Shown piece by piece: positions 15,573 through 24,003 of a stretch of DNA of 55,465 nt (the first letter of the stretch is position 1; each line of letters opens with the position of its first letter). The position numbers and the translations under genes are program-made. The notes beneath the pieces are model-generated. The model did no database searches and was not told where the DNA came from. It saw only the letters and a list, made by a program, of their open reading frames with translations. Origin of the DNA: Akkermansia sp. (lineage in GTDB: Bacteria; Verrucomicrobiota; Verrucomicrobiia; Verrucomicrobiales; Akkermansiaceae); contig JAFWZG010000035.1 in NCBI GenBank assembly GCA_017517385.1, positions 1 through 55,465 of the forward strand. Reading direction: 5' to 3'.

Positions 15573-17068
15573 TAGTTTCTGCGGGGTTGGCGTATGACTC
15601 TGTACATGGCGCGACCGAGGGACGCGCGGTGGGTAAGGGGGACGTCTGTATCATAGGCCCATATCATGACGCCGCCGAACCCTTCCTGCTTAATCCAGCG
15701 GCATTTTTCTGTGATGAGGGCGGGGCCGTTAAAGGTGTGCACAGGGCCATTGCTGCCATCTTGATTTCGGGAGACGTATTCGTTCTCATTTGGTCTAATG
15801 CGCGGGTGCCAGCCGAGTATCTGTGAGTAGCCGTACTGCTGGGTGAGCTTGCCTCTCTCGTTGCTGTAAAAGGGCAGGCCTACCACGATGCGGGGCTTGG
15901 GCATGTGGAATTTATTCAGGCAGACGTTGGCATCACCCTGGAAACGGCGCATGGAGGCATGGTTGTCAGGCGTGAGGTCATCGTAGGACATGGTCATGAG
16001 GAAGTCCAGCTGGTCTGTCACCCAGTATGTGGGCACTTTGTAGGTGACAGAAGCGGCGATGCTGATGGAGAGGGACGAGCCGGCCAGCTCTTCGCGCAAA
16101 TCCGCGATGAAGTAACCGAAGTTTCTCCACTGATCCTCAGAGTCTGGGTATTCCCAGTCAATATCGATACCGTCATACCCGCGGCTGATGGCCCAGTGTG
16201 CCATGTTGCGTGCAAGCCTGCGGCGGGTGTCGGGATTGGCTACGGCTTCGGTCATCGGGCCATCCATGTGCCCGAAGCCGGCTATAAGGCGTGAGCGGGC
16301 CTGCGCTTCTCTGTGGAGACGCTTGATTTCTCGCAAGGCCTCATCTGCCACCTGAGAGCCCGGCATGCCGCCACCGGCCCATTGGTAAGTGACGTCGCCG
16401 GACGCTGTCACGGAATAGGCAAAGTGAATAAGTTCCGTGAAGAGGTTGAAGTGCGCGGGGGTGAGGTGTACGGCTCGTTCTGCATTGCCCCAGCCTTTCA
16501 CCCATCGGGGGCGATAATAGGGCACTACATGGTAAGGGAAGGGGAATACGCGGCCGATTCGGCGCTCTTCCAGCCCCACGGCATTCACAATCTCAGGCTC
16601 GATGGTACCGGTGGTGGTTTGGATGGAGGTGCAGACGGCGTCAATTTTGCCATTGCGCCTAGCGTTATTGGCGAGGTCGTAGCTCAGCCAGATGTAGAGC
16701 GGCTGATGGCTCAGCTCGTACTGGTGGCGGAAGGTGATGCTGCCGGTGCCGGAGAATCTTCCCTTGGCGTTTTCGTAGATGTACCTGTTGGTATTAAAGG
16801 TGTAGCCGTTCCAGTCTGCTCGTGAACTGAGGCGTACTTGTCGAATGTCGGAAGGGCGGCTGGTGCTTCCTGCCGTGAACGTGATGGCGGTGATTTTTTC
16901 TCCCGGTTCGCCCGTGATTTTCAATTGTAGCACAGCTTGTCGCTGCAGGCCGGGGTAAAACAGGCCGTGTGTGTACCTCGCTTCAGCCGTGGCTGCAGAG
17001 GTCGTCATGCTCAGCGTGAGCAGTATAAGAAGGAATAGTACACGTGCCGGCGTTATCAACGTCTTCAT
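15572..17068 (-). CDS. secreted GH18 glycosidase with an N-terminal sialidase-associated domain
   Basis: 498 residues with a signal peptide (cleavage near AEA, residue 30). Residues 35-165 resemble the domain found N-terminal to BNR-repeat sialidases (SDIRQVRLSSRADW, LYIWLSYDLANNARRNGKIDA). The GH18 barrel follows from about 175: LIAGFGHMDG, then the catalytic DGIDIDWEYP with acid E306, MTMSYDDL, and the C-terminal GGVMIWAYDTD. Family members are chitinases or endo-beta-N-acetylglucosaminidases acting on N-glycans; the WEYP form is more chitinase-like, yet the added domain points to host glycans. It leads a two-gene operon with the IdeS-like protease. Confidence 0.9.
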   Translation of the reverse strand: MKTLITPARVLFLLILLTLSMTTSAATAEARYTHGLFYPGLQRQAVLQLKITGEPGEKITAITFTAGSTSRPSDIRQVRLSSRADWNGYTFNTNRYIYENAKGRFSGTGSITFRHQYELSHQPLYIWLSYDLANNARRNGKIDAVCTSIQTTTGTIEPEIVNAVGLEERRIGRVFPFPYHVVPYYRPRWVKGWGNAERAVHLTPAHFNLFTELIHFAYSVTASGDVTYQWAGGGMPGSQVADEALREIKRLHREAQARSRLIAGFGHMDGPMTEAVANPDTRRRLARNMAHWAISRGYDGIDIDWEYPDSEDQWRNFGYFIADLREELAGSSLSISIAASVTYKVPTYWVTDQLDFLMTMSYDDLTPDNHASMRRFQGDANVCLNKFHMPKPRIVVGLPFYSNERGKLTQQYGYSQILGWHPRIRPNENEYVSRNQDGSNGPVHTFNGPALITEKCRWIKQEGFGGVMIWAYDTDVPLTHRASLGRAMYRVIRQPRRN

Positions 17069-17074
17069 TCTTTC

Positions 17075-17102
17075 ATTATACGTGCCATACCTGATTTGAC
17101 AA
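17075..17102 (-). promoter_or_regulatory. promoter of the GH18/IdeS-like operon, leaderless
   Basis: On the minus strand TTGTCA (17097-17102), 16 bp, consensus TATAAT (17075-17080). The ATG at 17068 is only 6 nt past the -10 box, so the mRNA should start at the start codon. Confidence 0.8.
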
Positions 17103-17135
17103 GAGTATTGTACCGCACTTGACGCATTTTTTGCT

Positions 17136-17164
17136 TTTACTCAGGGTGCTTTATGTGTTAGTAT
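17136..17164 (+). promoter_or_regulatory. candidate promoter of the FNT gene
   Basis: TTTACT at 17136-17141, 17 bp, TAGTAT at 17159-17164. The -10 box overlaps the in-frame ATG at 17163, which favours the next ATG at 17178 as start. Confidence 0.5.
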
Positions 17165-17177
17165 GGAAGAATCTGGT

Positions 17178-17777
17178 ATGGGTATTGTTAATGTGCTGAG
17201 ATCGTCATTCATGGCGGGCGTGTGCGTGGGGATAGCCGGTTTTGGGTATCTGGCCACGCGTGATATGGTGGGAAGTGTATTGTTTGCCTTTGCTCTTTTG
17301 GGCGTAGTGCATTATAAGTTAAAGTTGTATACCGGAACGGCGGGTTTTTTAGCTCCGCGAGAGTGGAAGGAGCTTGTGCTGATTCTGCTGGGGAATATCA
17401 TCGGCTGTTTGGCGGTAGCTTTGCTGGCTCGTCTATCTGCCATGCCTCTGCAGGATGTCGCTCAGGGCGTGCTGGCGGCTCGGCTTGGGGTAGGCCCACT
17501 GCGTGGTGGATTGCTGGCTATTGGTTGCGGATTCATCATGACTACGGCAGTGACCTTTGCCCGCAAAGGGAGTTTTTTCCCGCTGCTTTTCGGTGTGCCT
17601 CTCTTTATTGTGTGCCAGTTCCCTCACTGCGTGGCGGATGCCTTCTATTACCTCTGTGTGCCGCTGGATTTCTGGTGGGCTAATCTTGACAAGATTCTGA
17701 TTTTTTACATCAGCATTGTTGCCGGAAATTTCGTGGGTTGCAATTTTTACAGGTGGGTGATGGGCTCAAATCCTTGA
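17178..17777 (+). CDS. formate/nitrite transporter (FNT) family channel
   Basis: 199 residues from the ATG at 17178 (an ATG at 17163 would add five). Six hydrophobic segments fit the FNT fold, though at the short end of the family (260-290 usual). Signs of FNT: FMAGVCVGIAGFGYL at the start, LYTGTAGFL in the first half, and PHCVADAFYYL, which matches the segment carrying the central pore His (EHSVANM in FocA). FNT channels pass formate, nitrite or other small monovalent anions. It is isolated between two divergently or independently transcribed units, so the substrate cannot be inferred from context. Confidence 0.72.
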   Translation: MGIVNVLRSSFMAGVCVGIAGFGYLATRDMVGSVLFAFALLGVVHYKLKLYTGTAGFLAPREWKELVLILLGNIIGCLAVALLARLSAMPLQDVAQGVLAARLGVGPLRGGLLAIGCGFIMTTAVTFARKGSFFPLLFGVPLFIVCQFPHCVADAFYYLCVPLDFWWANLDKILIFYISIVAGNFVGCNFYRWVMGSNP

Positions 17778-17806
17778 GAAATGCGGCTAGACGACACAGA
17801 ATGAGC

Positions 17807-17835
17807 TTGAAAAACGTAGCGGAAGTTGTTAACAT
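17807..17835 (+). promoter_or_regulatory. promoter of the topoisomerase gene, short leader
   Basis: TTGAAA at 17807-17812, 17 bp, TAACAT at 17830-17835, then 12 nt to the ATG at 17848: a leader of about 5-6 nt. Confidence 0.65.
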
Positions 17836-17847
17836 CAGGCCGAGCGT

Positions 17848-20013
17848 ATGAGTAGCGAGAACTTACCGATATACCAGCAGGAGAACCCGAGCAAGATTCA
17901 GCGGATGTTCGGGGACTACTATCTGGAGTACGCCTCGTACGTCATTCTGGAGCGCGCTGTGCCTCATATTATTGACGGCCTGAAGCCCGTGCAGCGCCGC
18001 ATTCTGCACTCCATGGAGCGCATGGATGATGGCCGCTTTAACAAGGTGGCCAATATCGTGGGTGATACCATGAAGTACCACCCTCATGGTGACGCCTCTA
18101 TCGGTAGTGCTCTGGTGACGCTCGGTCAGAAGGGGCTACTTATTGATACTCAGGGTAACTGGGGTAACATCCTTACCGGTGATAGTGCCGCTGCAGCCCG
18201 ATATATTGAGGCCCGCCTCTCCGCTTTTGCTAAGGAGGTGGTGTACAGCCCTAAGGTGACGGACTGGAAGCTCAGCTATGATGGCCGAAACAAAGAGCCC
18301 GTTGCGCTGCCCATTAAGTTCCCGCTTCTGCTGGCTCAGGGGGCACTCGGCATTGCCGTGGGCATGAACTGCCTCATTCTGCCCCATAACTTCAATGAAA
18401 TCATTGAGGCGGCCATTCATTACCTGCGTGGCGAGGAGTTCACTCTGTACCCGGATTTCCCCACCGGCGGCTTGCTGGATGTGAGCGGTTACAATGATGG
18501 CACCGGTAACAGCCGCATACGCTCCCGCGCGCGCCTTGATACTTCTTCAAAGAAGGTTATCCGTATTACGGAAGTGCCCTTTGGTACCACCACGGATTCC
18601 CTTATCGAGAGCATCGAGAAGGCCATGGAGAAGGGGAAGCTGAAGGTAGCACGTATAGAAGACAATACGGCGGCTACGGCTGATATTCTTGTGCATCTCG
18701 CACCCGGTGCGGATGTGGAGAAGACCTGCAATGCGCTGTATGCCTTCACTGATTGTCAGAAGAGCATTTCTCCCAAGGCGGTGGTCATCATGGATCGCAA
18801 GCCCGTGTTCATGGGCGTGAGCGAAATCCTCAAGCATAATGTGGACTTTACTCGTGAGACTCTCCGGCAGGAGCTGGAGGTGCACCTCGGTGAGCTGCAG
18901 GAGGCTTGGATGCTGGCTAGCTTGGAGAAAATCTTCATCGAAAATCGCATTTATAAGGTGCTGGAAGAAAGTGACAGCTGGGAGCAGTCCATCCGCGAGA
19001 TTGATGAGCGCCTTGCCCCCTTCGTGGTGGATTTCCTGCGTCCCGTCACGCGTGATGATATCGTGCGCCTCACCGAGATTCGCATTAAGAAAATCGCCAA
19101 GTACGAAATCCACGAGGCTGAGCACCATATCGCCGGGCTGGAGGCTGAGATTGAGCAGACCCGCAAGCACCTCGCTCAGCTTACGCGCTACACCATCCGC
19201 TGGTTTGAGAACCTGCGTAAGAAGTATGGCGATGCTTGGCCGCGCCGTACGGAGATTACCACCTTTGATTCTCTCACCCGTGCTGAGGCCGCAGTGGAGA
19301 ATGAAACGCTGTATGTGGATGAGGACGGCTTTGCCGGCTATGGCGTGCGAAAGGGTGAGGCCGTGGAGAAGTGCTCTACGCTCAGCGATGTGCTTACGAT
19401 TGACAGCCAGGGTGTCATGATGGTGCGCCGCATTCAGGAGAAGTTCTATGTGGGTAAGAAGCTGCTGCTCATCCGTGTACTGCGCCCCGGTGATGACTGG
19501 GTGTTCAACCTCATATATCGTGATGGCAAGGACGGCGTGACCTATGCCAAGCGCTTCCACCTTGGTGGCTTTACGCGTGATAAGGAGTATCCTCTTACCC
19601 TCGGAACTCCGGGTAGCCGCATCTTCTTCTTCTCCGTGCATGCTAATGAGGAGGATAGCGCGGCGATGTCCGTGAATGTTTACCTTAAGAACCAGTTCAA
19701 GCGCCTCCGCCGTCCCATTCCCTTTGAGTTCGCCCGCTTGCGCGTGAAGAGCCGCACGGTGATGGGTAATATGGTGACCAAGAATCCCGTGGAGCGCATC
19801 GCTCGTATCGTGCCTCCCTCTCCGGAAGCTGAGGCCTCCGCTCCGCAGCAAGGCGCAGAGAATGCGCTGCCCACCTCCGTGGAGCCGCAGCTGCCGCCCA
19901 CTCCGGTACCTTCTCCGGAAGCTCCGGCTGACGCTGTATCTCCCGCCACTTCTGAGGTGGGGACTCCGCCCGAGGACTTCACTCAGATGGATTTGAATCT
20001 GCCTGAGGGTTGA
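17848..20013 (+). CDS. DNA topoisomerase IV (type IIA) subunit A
   Basis: 721 residues. Subunit A cleaves and rejoins duplex DNA; subunit B (not in the window) supplies ATPase. The winged-helix breakage domain is clear: ERAVPHIIDGLKPVQRRIL, YHPHGDASIG, and the catalytic Tyr in AAAARYIEARLS (about residue 115). The tower and a long coiled coil (about 400-460) follow, then a C-terminal part without an obvious gyrase GQRG box, which favours a ParC-like rather than GyrA role. Residues from about 655 are a Pro/Glu/Ala-rich tail. It is followed after 39 bp by the fucosidase gene, with no strong terminator between. Confidence 0.88.
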   Translation: MSSENLPIYQQENPSKIQRMFGDYYLEYASYVILERAVPHIIDGLKPVQRRILHSMERMDDGRFNKVANIVGDTMKYHPHGDASIGSALVTLGQKGLLIDTQGNWGNILTGDSAAAARYIEARLSAFAKEVVYSPKVTDWKLSYDGRNKEPVALPIKFPLLLAQGALGIAVGMNCLILPHNFNEIIEAAIHYLRGEEFTLYPDFPTGGLLDVSGYNDGTGNSRIRSRARLDTSSKKVIRITEVPFGTTTDSLIESIEKAMEKGKLKVARIEDNTAATADILVHLAPGADVEKTCNALYAFTDCQKSISPKAVVIMDRKPVFMGVSEILKHNVDFTRETLRQELEVHLGELQEAWMLASLEKIFIENRIYKVLEESDSWEQSIREIDERLAPFVVDFLRPVTRDDIVRLTEIRIKKIAKYEIHEAEHHIAGLEAEIEQTRKHLAQLTRYTIRWFENLRKKYGDAWPRRTEITTFDSLTRAEAAVENETLYVDEDGFAGYGVRKGEAVEKCSTLSDVLTIDSQGVMMVRRIQEKFYVGKKLLLIRVLRPGDDWVFNLIYRDGKDGVTYAKRFHLGGFTRDKEYPLTLGTPGSRIFFFSVHANEEDSAAMSVNVYLKNQFKRLRRPIPFEFARLRVKSRTVMGNMVTKNPVERIARIVPPSPEAEASAPQQGAENALPTSVEPQLPPTPVPSPEAPADAVSPATSEVGTPPEDFTQMDLNLPEG

Positions 20014-20052
20014 ACCGACTGAAAATAATCCCTTTTTAACAACCTGCCGACC

Positions 20053-21510
20053 ATGATGATGAACCTGAAAAAAATAGCACTTATGGCCGTTGCGGCTTCT
20101 ATGCCGCTTTCTTACGCTCAGCAGCAACTGCCCGCTGCCGGGGATGACAATCATCCCGCCGTTAATGAGACTTTAGAACAGCGTGACCTGCGTATGGACT
20201 GGTGGCGTAAAGCCAAGTTCGGTATGTTCATTCACTACGGGCTATACTCCGGCTTGGGTGGTGAATTCCGCGGGGTACAGGGTGGTGCTGAGTGGATCCA
20301 GACGAACCTCGGGCTGGATACCGAGACCTACGCGGCCGAAGCTCTTCCTCTCTTTCAGCCGGCTCCCGGCTGCGCAGAGGCTTGGGCTGAGTTGGCAGAG
20401 CAGGCCGGTTGCCGCTATATGGTGCTTACCTCCAAGCATCACGAAGGCTTTGCCATGTTCGGCACGGATACCACGGATTATGACTCCGTGGATGCCGTGG
20501 GGCGTGACATCGTGAAGGAGTTCACGGAGGCTGCCCGCAGCCGCGGCATGCGCGTGGGGCTGTACCACAGCGTGATTGACTGGCACCATCCGGCCTATGA
20601 TAACACTATCTGCCCGGATCTCTGTTATCCTAAGAATCAGGCTTCTATGCTCGCTGAGCGCGGTATCCCCAGAGACCACGCCACCTATCAGAATTACCTG
20701 CATACTCAGGTACGCGAGCTCATGACGAATTATGGAACGATTGACATCCTCTGGTGGGACTATTCACAGGGGGCTGCTGAGGGTGAGCGCGGTTGGCGTG
20801 CTCCTGCCCTCATCAATATGTGCCGCGAGCTGAACCCCGGCATCATCATGAATAACCGCCTGTATGCTTTCTCCGGCTTTGATACTTCGCAGGACGGCCT
20901 GCAACTGGATGTGCGCTGTGGTGATTATACCACGCCTGAGAAACGTATACCCGCTGCCGGTTATCCCGGTACGGACTGGGAATCCTGCATGACGGTGGGT
21001 GATAAGTGGGGGTATAACCGCTATGATCTTAACATTAAGACGCCCGCTATGGTCATTCGCCAGCTGGAGCAGTGTGCCGCTCGCGGTGGTAACCTGCTGC
21101 TGAACATCAATCCCCGTGGTGATGGCAGCGTACCCGAATATGTGAGCCGTGTGTTCCGTCGCGTCGGCGCATGGATGAAGGTGAACGGCGAAGCAATTTA
21201 CGGCAGTTCCCCCATTGTGGACATGACTCTGCCTGAGGGCTGGATGTGCAGTATCGTGTACGAGGATCGCTATCTTTTCCCTCCGGAGATTGTCACTCAG
21301 AATGACGTGGAGCTGCTTATCCCCGCTCATCAGGTGGACACCGTAGAGCCCGAGGTGCTTGGGCAGCCCAACTGTAAGGTGACGGTGGAGCGTATCGAGC
21401 TGCCCGGTGAGGATGAGCCCCGCGCTTTCATGCGCTTCATCATTCCAGCTTCTGCTTGGCAGAATGCGGTGGAGGGGCTTCCTGTCATTAAGCTCATTAA
21501 TGCGAACTGA
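20053..21510 (+). CDS. alpha-L-fucosidase, GH29
   Basis: 485 residues with a signal peptide (cleavage after SYA, residue 22), hence exported. GH29 enzymes release terminal fucose with retention. Signatures: WWRKAKFGMFIHYGLYS, the substrate-binding TSKHHEGFAMF (126-136), YHSVIDWHHP (171-180), and the nucleophile D236 in DILWWDYSQG. A C-terminal beta-sandwich follows the barrel from about residue 370. Mucin and milk glycans are rich in fucose, so it probably acts with the GH20 enzyme (inference). The downstream gene starts 21 bp after the stop. Confidence 0.94.
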   Translation: MMMNLKKIALMAVAASMPLSYAQQQLPAAGDDNHPAVNETLEQRDLRMDWWRKAKFGMFIHYGLYSGLGGEFRGVQGGAEWIQTNLGLDTETYAAEALPLFQPAPGCAEAWAELAEQAGCRYMVLTSKHHEGFAMFGTDTTDYDSVDAVGRDIVKEFTEAARSRGMRVGLYHSVIDWHHPAYDNTICPDLCYPKNQASMLAERGIPRDHATYQNYLHTQVRELMTNYGTIDILWWDYSQGAAEGERGWRAPALINMCRELNPGIIMNNRLYAFSGFDTSQDGLQLDVRCGDYTTPEKRIPAAGYPGTDWESCMTVGDKWGYNRYDLNIKTPAMVIRQLEQCAARGGNLLLNINPRGDGSVPEYVSRVFRRVGAWMKVNGEAIYGSSPIVDMTLPEGWMCSIVYEDRYLFPPEIVTQNDVELLIPAHQVDTVEPEVLGQPNCKVTVERIELPGEDEPRAFMRFIIPASAWQNAVEGLPVIKLINAN

Positions 21511-21531
21511 TTTTTAACTGCGGGGGCTTTC

Positions 21532-22233
21532 ATGCAGACAATGTCCACATTCTCTCTTCCGGCGCTGGTGGGTGGCCAGTATGTGTTCACGGCTGTTCTC
21601 AGAGAGACCGCTGATACCGTGCTCTATGCTGCCACCCAGAAGAATATGCGCCGCGAAGTTGTGGTGGAAACTCTTCGCCCCCATGCCATGACGGACCCGC
21701 TGAAGGAGCAGGCGTTCCTAGAGAAAGCCAGGGCTCAGGCCCGCATGAGCGGGGGGATTATCGCCTCCTCGCTGGAGCTGTTTTTTGCTGTGGGTACTTG
21801 GCATCTCGCCAAGGAGCGCGTGGAGGGGACTCCGCTGGACGAGATGGTGGCTAATGGTCATCTGCTGCCCGCTGCTGACATCTGTGAGCTGATGCAGGCG
21901 CTCTGCCACATCTGCATCAGTATGGATATGGAGGGAATCGAGGGCGAGCCCTTCCGCTTGCAGAATCTTTACTACACCGCTCCGGGATTCCGCCTGCGTA
22001 ATCCCGCCCTCGGTGGCGAGCGCTCTCGCACCACCAGCCGCCGTGTGCTTACCGCTGCCGCAGCGGATTTGCTGGAGCTGGTGGACCTCTGCTCGCCGTA
22101 CGCCTCCGAGCTTTGTGATGTGCTCCACCGCATGCATTACCCGGCGAACTGGACGCCCCTCAGCCCTATCCATTATGATGAGGAGCTAGTTCGCCTCCTC
22201 CTGTGTTACTACCAACAGCACGGCCGTTCTTAA
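21532..22233 (+). CDS. pseudokinase-like protein
   Basis: 233 residues. The spacing and hydrophobicity recall the N-lobe and hinge of Hanks-type Ser/Thr kinases: a Gly-poor loop, then REVVVETLRP where VAIKxL is expected, a helix FLEKARAQARMSGG, and WHLAKERVEGTPLDEM like a hinge. But the ATP-binding Lys is Glu, and neither HRDxKxxN nor DFG is present: HICISMDMEGIEGEPFRLQNLYY occupies the catalytic loop position. I read it as a catalytically dead kinase relative; an unrelated helical protein is possible. A GGGGG lies 6 nt before the ATG at 21532; a second ATG is at 21541. Its stop lies inside the terminator hairpin. Confidence 0.6.
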   Translation: MQTMSTFSLPALVGGQYVFTAVLRETADTVLYAATQKNMRREVVVETLRPHAMTDPLKEQAFLEKARAQARMSGGIIASSLELFFAVGTWHLAKERVEGTPLDEMVANGHLLPAADICELMQALCHICISMDMEGIEGEPFRLQNLYYTAPGFRLRNPALGGERSRTTSRRVLTAAAADLLELVDLCSPYASELCDVLHRMHYPANWTPLSPIHYDEELVRLLLCYYQQHGRS

Positions 22234-22250
22234 ACGGCCGTCCGTCTTTT
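22220..22250 (+). terminator. terminator overlapping the pseudokinase stop
   Basis: Perfect 8-bp stem ACGGCCGT (22220-22227 and 22234-22241) with the loop TCTTAA containing the stop codon, then CCGTCTTTT. Confidence 0.75.
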
Positions 22251-22349
22251 ACGGGGAAGCTTGTTTTTTGAAAGCCTCCTATAGCTGCTCGTCTGCCTGA
22301 TGTTGGGAGCTTGCGCTGTCATGGAGAGGTCGGTAGCTTGCAATTTTGC

Positions 22350-22378
22350 TTGCAATTCAGCGCGTTTTGGTGTACTCT
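22350..22378 (+). promoter_or_regulatory. promoter of argH, very short leader
   Basis: TTGCAA at 22350-22355, 17 bp, TACTCT at 22373-22378, 9 nt to the ATG at 22388. Confidence 0.7.
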
Positions 22379-22387
22379 GCCCGCGTT

Positions 22388-23752
22388 ATGTGGACAGGAC
22401 GTTTTTCACAGGCTACGGCCGACCTGGTGTTGCAGTACGGTGAATCCGTATCGTATGATTGGAAACTTTATCGCCATGATATTGCGGGCTCAGTCGCCCA
22501 TGCGCGTGCGCAGCTGCGTGCCGGCATGCTGACGCAGGAGGAGTTTGACGCCATCGAGCAGGGGCTTAAGGGCATTCTGGCTGATATTGAGGCCGGGAAG
22601 TTTGAGTGGTCCATCAAGCTGGAGGACGTGCACATGAATATCGAGAGCGAGCTCACACGCCGCATCGGTGCTCCCGGTGCCAAGCTGCACACGGCACGCT
22701 CCCGTAATGACCAAGTGGCTACGGATACCCGCCTGTACTGCCGCGCGGAGATTGATACCACTCTGGAGCTGCTGCGCAACCTGCAGCGCGCACTCGTGGC
22801 TAAGGCTGAGGAGTACTCTGAAATTCGCATTCCCGGTTATACGCACCTGCAGCGTGCTCAGCCGGTTACCATTGGCCACCATCTGCTGGCTTATGTGGAG
22901 ATGCTGGGGCGTGATGTGGAGCGCCTGAATGATTGCCGCCGCCGCGTGAATGTGAGCCCGCTGGGCTCCGGCGCTATTGCCGGTTCCACCATCAATCTGG
23001 ACCGTGTGGGTATCGCGGAAGAACTTGGCTTTGATAGCGTAACGGAGAACTCTATGGACGCCATCGCTGACCGTGATTACATCATGGAGACCCTCTTCTG
23101 CCTCTCTGTCATCGGTACTCACCTGAGCCGTCTGAGTGAGGACCTCGTGCTGTGGAGCAGCTCGGAGTTCGGCTACTGCACCCTTTCGGACGCCCACACC
23201 ACGGGCTCCAGCCTCATGCCCCAGAAGAAGAACCCGGATGTGTGCGAGCTTACCCGCGGTAAATCCGGCCGCTTGTATGGTAATCTTGTGAGCGTGATGG
23301 TGGCCGTGAAGGGGCTGCCGCTCACTTATAACCGTGACCTGCAGGAGGACAAGGAGCCGCTCTTTGATTCCTTCGCCACGGTGAGCTTGGCTCTGCGCGT
23401 GAACGCGGAGATGATTGCAGCCATGCGCATTAATCCTGAGCGCTGCGAGTCCGCCGTGAGCGACCCCCTGCTGCTGGCCACGGACTTGGCCGATTACCTC
23501 GTGCGCCGCGGCGTTCCTTTCCGCCAAGCTCATGAACTGGTGGGCAGGGCAGTAGCCGTAGCTGTGAGCAGTGGTACTCCGCTCAACTGCCTCAGTCTGG
23601 AGCAATTCCGTGAGATTTCTCCCGAGTACGGTGATGATGTACACAGTGTGTTTAATCTGGACCGCGCGTTCTCTCTGCGCACCAACCCCGGCGCACCCAA
23701 CCCGGCTAATACCGAGCGCCGCCTCCAACACTGGAAGCAGCAGCTCGCCTGA
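22388..23752 (+). CDS. argH: argininosuccinate lyase
   Basis: 454 residues, the standard length. It splits argininosuccinate into arginine and fumarate, the last step of arginine synthesis. The N-terminus MWTGRFSQATADLV and the superfamily signature GSSLMPQKKNPD (about residues 275-286, flexible catalytic loop with the Ser) identify it. HTARSRNDQVATD and TGYTHLQ-like PGYTHLQRAQP are also present. An in-frame upstream TTG at 22346 falls before the -10 box and cannot be the start. Other arg genes are not nearby. Confidence 0.97.
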   Translation: MWTGRFSQATADLVLQYGESVSYDWKLYRHDIAGSVAHARAQLRAGMLTQEEFDAIEQGLKGILADIEAGKFEWSIKLEDVHMNIESELTRRIGAPGAKLHTARSRNDQVATDTRLYCRAEIDTTLELLRNLQRALVAKAEEYSEIRIPGYTHLQRAQPVTIGHHLLAYVEMLGRDVERLNDCRRRVNVSPLGSGAIAGSTINLDRVGIAEELGFDSVTENSMDAIADRDYIMETLFCLSVIGTHLSRLSEDLVLWSSSEFGYCTLSDAHTTGSSLMPQKKNPDVCELTRGKSGRLYGNLVSVMVAVKGLPLTYNRDLQEDKEPLFDSFATVSLALRVNAEMIAAMRINPERCESAVSDPLLLATDLADYLVRRGVPFRQAHELVGRAVAVAVSSGTPLNCLSLEQFREISPEYGDDVHSVFNLDRAFSLRTNPGAPNPANTERRLQHWKQQLA

Positions 23753-23772
23753 TTAAAAACAAAAATCAATAT

Positions 23773-23836
23773 GCTTCCGGCCGCTTGGACAAAAGGTCTT
23801 TCCTGACTCTCATGTCCGGCGGCCGATGCTTTTTCT
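23773..23836 (+). terminator. terminator after argH
   Basis: Long imperfect stem (GGCCGCTTGGACA near 23779 with TGTCCGGCGGCC near 23813) followed by GCTTTTTCTT. Confidence 0.65.
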
Positions 23837-23912
23837 TACCCGGCAGAGTTAGGCCCGGTTGAATGTGGGGAAACGCGCGGCGTTTTTATTACGTCACGAC
23901 CACATATTTTCC

Positions 23913-23941
23913 TTGCCTTTTGGCGCGTAAGAGAGTAACAT
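23913..23941 (+). promoter_or_regulatory. promoter of the aminotransferase gene
   Basis: TTGCCT at 23913-23918, 17 bp, TAACAT at 23936-23941. The leader is about 55 nt, C-rich at first and T-rich later. Confidence 0.65.
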
Positions 23942-24003
23942 ACCCCCGACATGCCGTGCCGGCCTGTCTCCATACATATCAATTTTTAACACTTTTTCCT
24001 GCA

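Noticed and set aside
15572..17068. Naming the GH18 protein an EndoS orthologue
   Set aside because: The catalytic DGIDIDWEYP is closer to chitinases, and the EndoS accessory domains (leucine-rich repeat, Ig-like, carbohydrate-binding) are absent. Only family membership is supported.
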